Assembly: GCA_050304175.1 (NCBI GenBank)
Contig: JBNLDE010000243.1
Span: 1 to 18,833 of the forward strand
DNA from: JAIOIW01 sp050304175
GTDB taxonomy: Bacteria; Pseudomonadota; Alphaproteobacteria; Rhizobiales; Rhizobiaceae
DNA: 18,833 nt
Direction: 5' to 3'
The position numbers were made by a program, and so were the translations under genes. Positions 17,135 to 18,833 of this stretch are shown one piece after another. Every line of letters begins with the position of its first letter. Position 1 is the stretch's first letter. The notes beneath the pieces are model-generated. The model was given only the letters and a program-made list of their open reading frames with translations. It had not been told where the DNA came from and did no database searches.

Positions 17135-17530
17135 TCAGGCGGTTTGCAGGTGCGCGTTGCCCTGGCGCGGCGCCCAGATCCACAACAGCGTGCCGAAGAT
17201 CGCGGCGTTGACCATGGGGAAGGCGGCGACCTGCCAGCCGATTACGCCGGTGGCGACGTAGAAAAGTCCCGCTGCGAAATCGATCGCTTGCACCAAAACC
17301 ATATTGCGGATCCAGAAAGGATCGGGCTCGGCGCTGCGCGCGAGCGCAACGAAGCCGAACCCGTAGGCAAGGAATCGGGCGGCGAGCATGCCGAGCATGT
17401 AGTTGTTGTCAGTCGGCGGTACGGTCAGCCCCATCCAGGCGAAGAACGGGCCGGGGGCGAACAGGGTCACCGTGCCGAGCACGAGCTGCGAGATGGCGAC
17501 AATCCAGAGCAGGATCTTCAGGCGGGTCAT
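17135..17530 (-). CDS. Small four-helix membrane protein
   Basis: A 131-residue protein made almost entirely of four membrane segments (about 6-24, 46-64, 75-96, 103-120). The arrangement, with LFAPGPFFAWMGL after the first helix and MLAARFLAYGFGFVALA in the second, is like the loosely defined small four-helix families (DoxX/DUF4345-like). I cannot assign a specific family. The ATG at 17530 has AAGGAG seven to eight bases upstream and is preferred over the ATG at 17548. The gene is divergent from the HxlR regulator, with 100 bases between the starts. Because HxlR proteins often control a divergent neighbour, it is the likely regulatory target. Confidence 0.75.
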   Translation of the reverse strand: MTRLKILLWIVAISQLVLGTVTLFAPGPFFAWMGLTVPPTDNNYMLGMLAARFLAYGFGFVALARSAEPDPFWIRNMVLVQAIDFAAGLFYVATGVIGWQVAAFPMVNAAIFGTLLWIWAPRQGNAHLQTA

Positions 17531-17630
17531 GTCTTTCTCCTTCATCAAGTGGATTGCAGGACCGTATTTTTTAAACTATAAAAAGGGAAGTAGTTACCAA
17601 AAGTATAGCTGAAACTTTTTGGAAATGATT
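17531..17630. promoter_or_regulatory. AT-rich divergent promoter between membrane protein and HxlR genes
   Basis: The stretch 17565-17620 is strikingly AT-rich for this GC-rich DNA (ATTTTTTAAACTATAAAAAG, then TTACCAAAAGTATAGCT). It offers TATAGT as a -10 on the minus strand and TATAGC on the plus strand. No clean operator dyad is visible. It is the expected place for HxlR binding. Confidence 0.45.
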
Positions 17631-17981
17631 ATGAAAATCAATGCGATATGCAATGACGAATGCCCGGTTGCGAAAGCGTCTGAGGTGCTATCGGGGAAGT
17701 GGACGACGCTGATCGTGCGCGACCTGCTACCGGGCAAGAAGCGCTATAGCGAATTGCAGCGCTCGCTTTCCGGCATCAGCCCGCGCATGCTGGCTGCCCG
17801 CCTGGCCATGCTGGAAGAGGCGGGATTGATCGCCAAGACGATCTATCCGACCGTGCCGCCGAAGACCGAATATGCGCTAACGAAAGCCGGGCGGCGGATC
17901 GAGCCGGTGATCGCGGCGATGGCGGAGTTTGGCGCCGGGTTGCGGGCGGGCTCCCGAATGCCTGAACAGAAACACCCTTGA
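17631..17981 (+). CDS. HxlR-family transcriptional regulator
   Basis: A 116-residue winged helix-turn-helix repressor/activator. CPVAKASEVLSGKWTTLIVR (11-30), then DLLPGKKRYSELQRSLSGIS (31-50) and PRMLAARLAMLEEAGLIAKT (51-70), with the wing at YALTKAGRRIEPVI, give the full HxlR pattern. Cys7 and Cys11 lie at the N-terminus. The conserved Cys before PV is the residue used for thiol sensing of quinones or aldehydes in some family members, so the same could hold here. The ATG at 17631 is chosen because GGAA lies six bases upstream. An ATG at 17625 adds two residues, and its ribosome site would be too close. The GyrI-like gene follows after 59 bases on the same strand, and the divergent membrane gene lies upstream. 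Confidence 0.92.
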   Translation: MKINAICNDECPVAKASEVLSGKWTTLIVRDLLPGKKRYSELQRSLSGISPRMLAARLAMLEEAGLIAKTIYPTVPPKTEYALTKAGRRIEPVIAAMAEFGAGLRAGSRMPEQKHP

Positions 17982-18040
17982 CCCGCATCAATGCCGCGAC
18001 TTTGCGCCGAAGGCATTCTTCCGGCCCGGAGGTGCGCAAA

Positions 18041-18658
18041 ATGGAAAAGACCGATTTCAAGAAGACGATGAAGCCGCTGTGGCAGCCCTCGGCGAAGGAT
18101 TTCGCAATCGTCGAGGTGCCGGTGATGCAGTTCGCGATGATCGACGGCAAGGGCGATCCCAACACGGCGGCGGAATACCGAACGGCCGTCGAGTGGCTCT
18201 ACGGGATCGCCTACACGCTGAAATTCATGTCGAAGCTGGACCTGAGCCACGACTACACCGTGCCGCCGCTGGAAGGGTTGTGGTGGGCCGAAGACATGGC
18301 GAAGTTCAGCGCCGACGACAAGGGCAACTGGTTGTGGACGGCAATGATCATGCAGCCGGACTGGATCACGACGGCGATGTTCGATGCGGCGGTCGAGAAA
18401 GTGAAGGCCAAGCGCGAAGAACAGCCGCCAACCAGCCTGCGCCTCGAACCCTACAATGAAGGTCTGAGCGTGCAGATCATGCATGTCGGGCCGTATTCGG
18501 CCGAAGCGCCGACGATCGCCAAACTGCACGGCGAGTTCCTGCCTGAAAACGGGCTGAGCGAAAACGGCCACCATCACGAGATCTACCTGTCCGATCCGCG
18601 ACGCTCGGCGCCCGAAAAACTCAAAACCGTGATCCGCCAGCCGGTGAAGCGGGTGTGA
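18041..18658 (+). CDS. GyrI-like small-molecule-binding protein
   Basis: A 205-residue protein of the GyrI-like small-molecule-binding group (SbmC/GyrI, COG4832-like). It has the repeated structure FAIVEVPVMQFAMIDGKGDP (21-40), EWLYGIAYTLKFMSK (51-65), the aromatic PLEGLWWAEDM (76-86) and, in the second half, EGLSVQIMHVGPYSAEAPTI (140-159) followed by HHHEIYLSDPRRSAPEKLKT (177-196). These form two strand-helix modules around a ligand pocket. Such proteins bind or hydrolyse small xenobiotics or act as sensor domains. The ligand here is unknown. The ATG at 18041 has GGAGG eight bases upstream. It probably shares the HxlR transcript (59-base gap, no terminator seen between), which points to a chemical-stress response. 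Confidence 0.9.
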   Translation: MEKTDFKKTMKPLWQPSAKDFAIVEVPVMQFAMIDGKGDPNTAAEYRTAVEWLYGIAYTLKFMSKLDLSHDYTVPPLEGLWWAEDMAKFSADDKGNWLWTAMIMQPDWITTAMFDAAVEKVKAKREEQPPTSLRLEPYNEGLSVQIMHVGPYSAEAPTIAKLHGEFLPENGLSENGHHHEIYLSDPRRSAPEKLKTVIRQPVKRV

Positions 18659-18726
18659 CGACGGGCGGTTGACAGGCGAGCGGTTGGCGATACCGACAGC
18701 GCGTGGAGACAACCCGGAGGCCGGCC

Positions 18727-18833
18727 ATGCCGCGAATAATCCCGCCGATGTTGCTGGTTACGGTCTTGGCATTTGTCATCGCGCTTCCCGCCCACGCGCA
18801 GATGAAGGATGAGAACCTGTTGGTCAGCGTGCC
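18727..18833 (+). CDS. Exported protein, N-terminal fragment (cut by window end)
   Basis: The first 35 codons of a gene that runs off the window. The frame starts MPRIIPPMLLVTVLAFVIAL, a signal peptide with likely cleavage after PAHA, and continues QMKDENLLVSVP. The ATG at 18727 has GGAGG six bases upstream. It lies 68 bases after the GyrI-like gene on the same strand and could be co-transcribed with it. The product cannot be recognised from this much. Confidence 0.65.
   Translation, partial: MPRIIPPMLLVTVLAFVIALPAHAQMKDENLLVSV

Noticed and set aside
17843..18712. Minus-strand open frame of 289 codons
   Set aside because: Antisense to the HxlR and GyrI-like genes, both of which have clear family motifs.

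Overview
The window looks like chromosomal DNA of a GC-rich alphaproteobacterium, most likely a member of the Hyphomicrobiales (Rhizobiales) related to Mesorhizobium or Phyllobacteriaceae. Three things point there: CarB carries a charged insertion of about 50 residues in its first ATP-grasp domain, RpoD has the long acidic alphaproteobacterial form, and the gene order is carA / divergent GatB-YqeY / dnaG / rpoD. I see no rRNA, tRNA, CRISPR array, insertion sequence or prophage block.

Layout. Positions 1-1246 (minus) hold the start of carB, cut by the window edge. Then come a membrane-anchored LytTR regulator (minus), a divergent DUF2306-like membrane protein (plus), a DUF1353 protein (minus), a YpfJ-type zinc metallopeptidase (plus), the relic of an aldo/keto reductase (minus), a TadG-like protein with a von Willebrand A domain (plus) and a membrane protein with an exported SPOR-like domain (minus). 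carA lies at 7578-8780 (minus). Both carbamoyl-phosphate synthetase subunits are therefore present on the same strand, about 6.3 kb apart, with seven unrelated loci (one a relic) between them.

From 9102 to 15536 is the macromolecular-synthesis block: GatB/YqeY protein, dnaG primase and rpoD, all on the plus strand. Between yqeY and dnaG lie two minus-strand genes for exported, extremely lysine/alanine-rich coiled-coil proteins. They are paralogues of each other and share about 60 bp of upstream DNA, so the duplication included the control region. This is the most unusual feature of the window.

The right end (15610-18833) is accessory: a lipoprotein (minus), a 78-residue membrane protein with a TTG start (plus), a four-helix membrane protein (minus) facing an HxlR regulator (plus), a GyrI-like small-molecule-binding protein just downstream of the HxlR gene, and the first 35 codons of an exported protein cut by the window end.

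Most genes are single transcription units with good Shine-Dalgarno sequences, and several are closed by clear stem-loop terminators. No large undescribed system is evident. The points worth following are the duplicated Lys-rich exported proteins and their common upstream block, the LytTR/DUF2306 pair, the degraded reductase, the orphan Tad-type vWA protein and the HxlR/GyrI/membrane-protein cluster.
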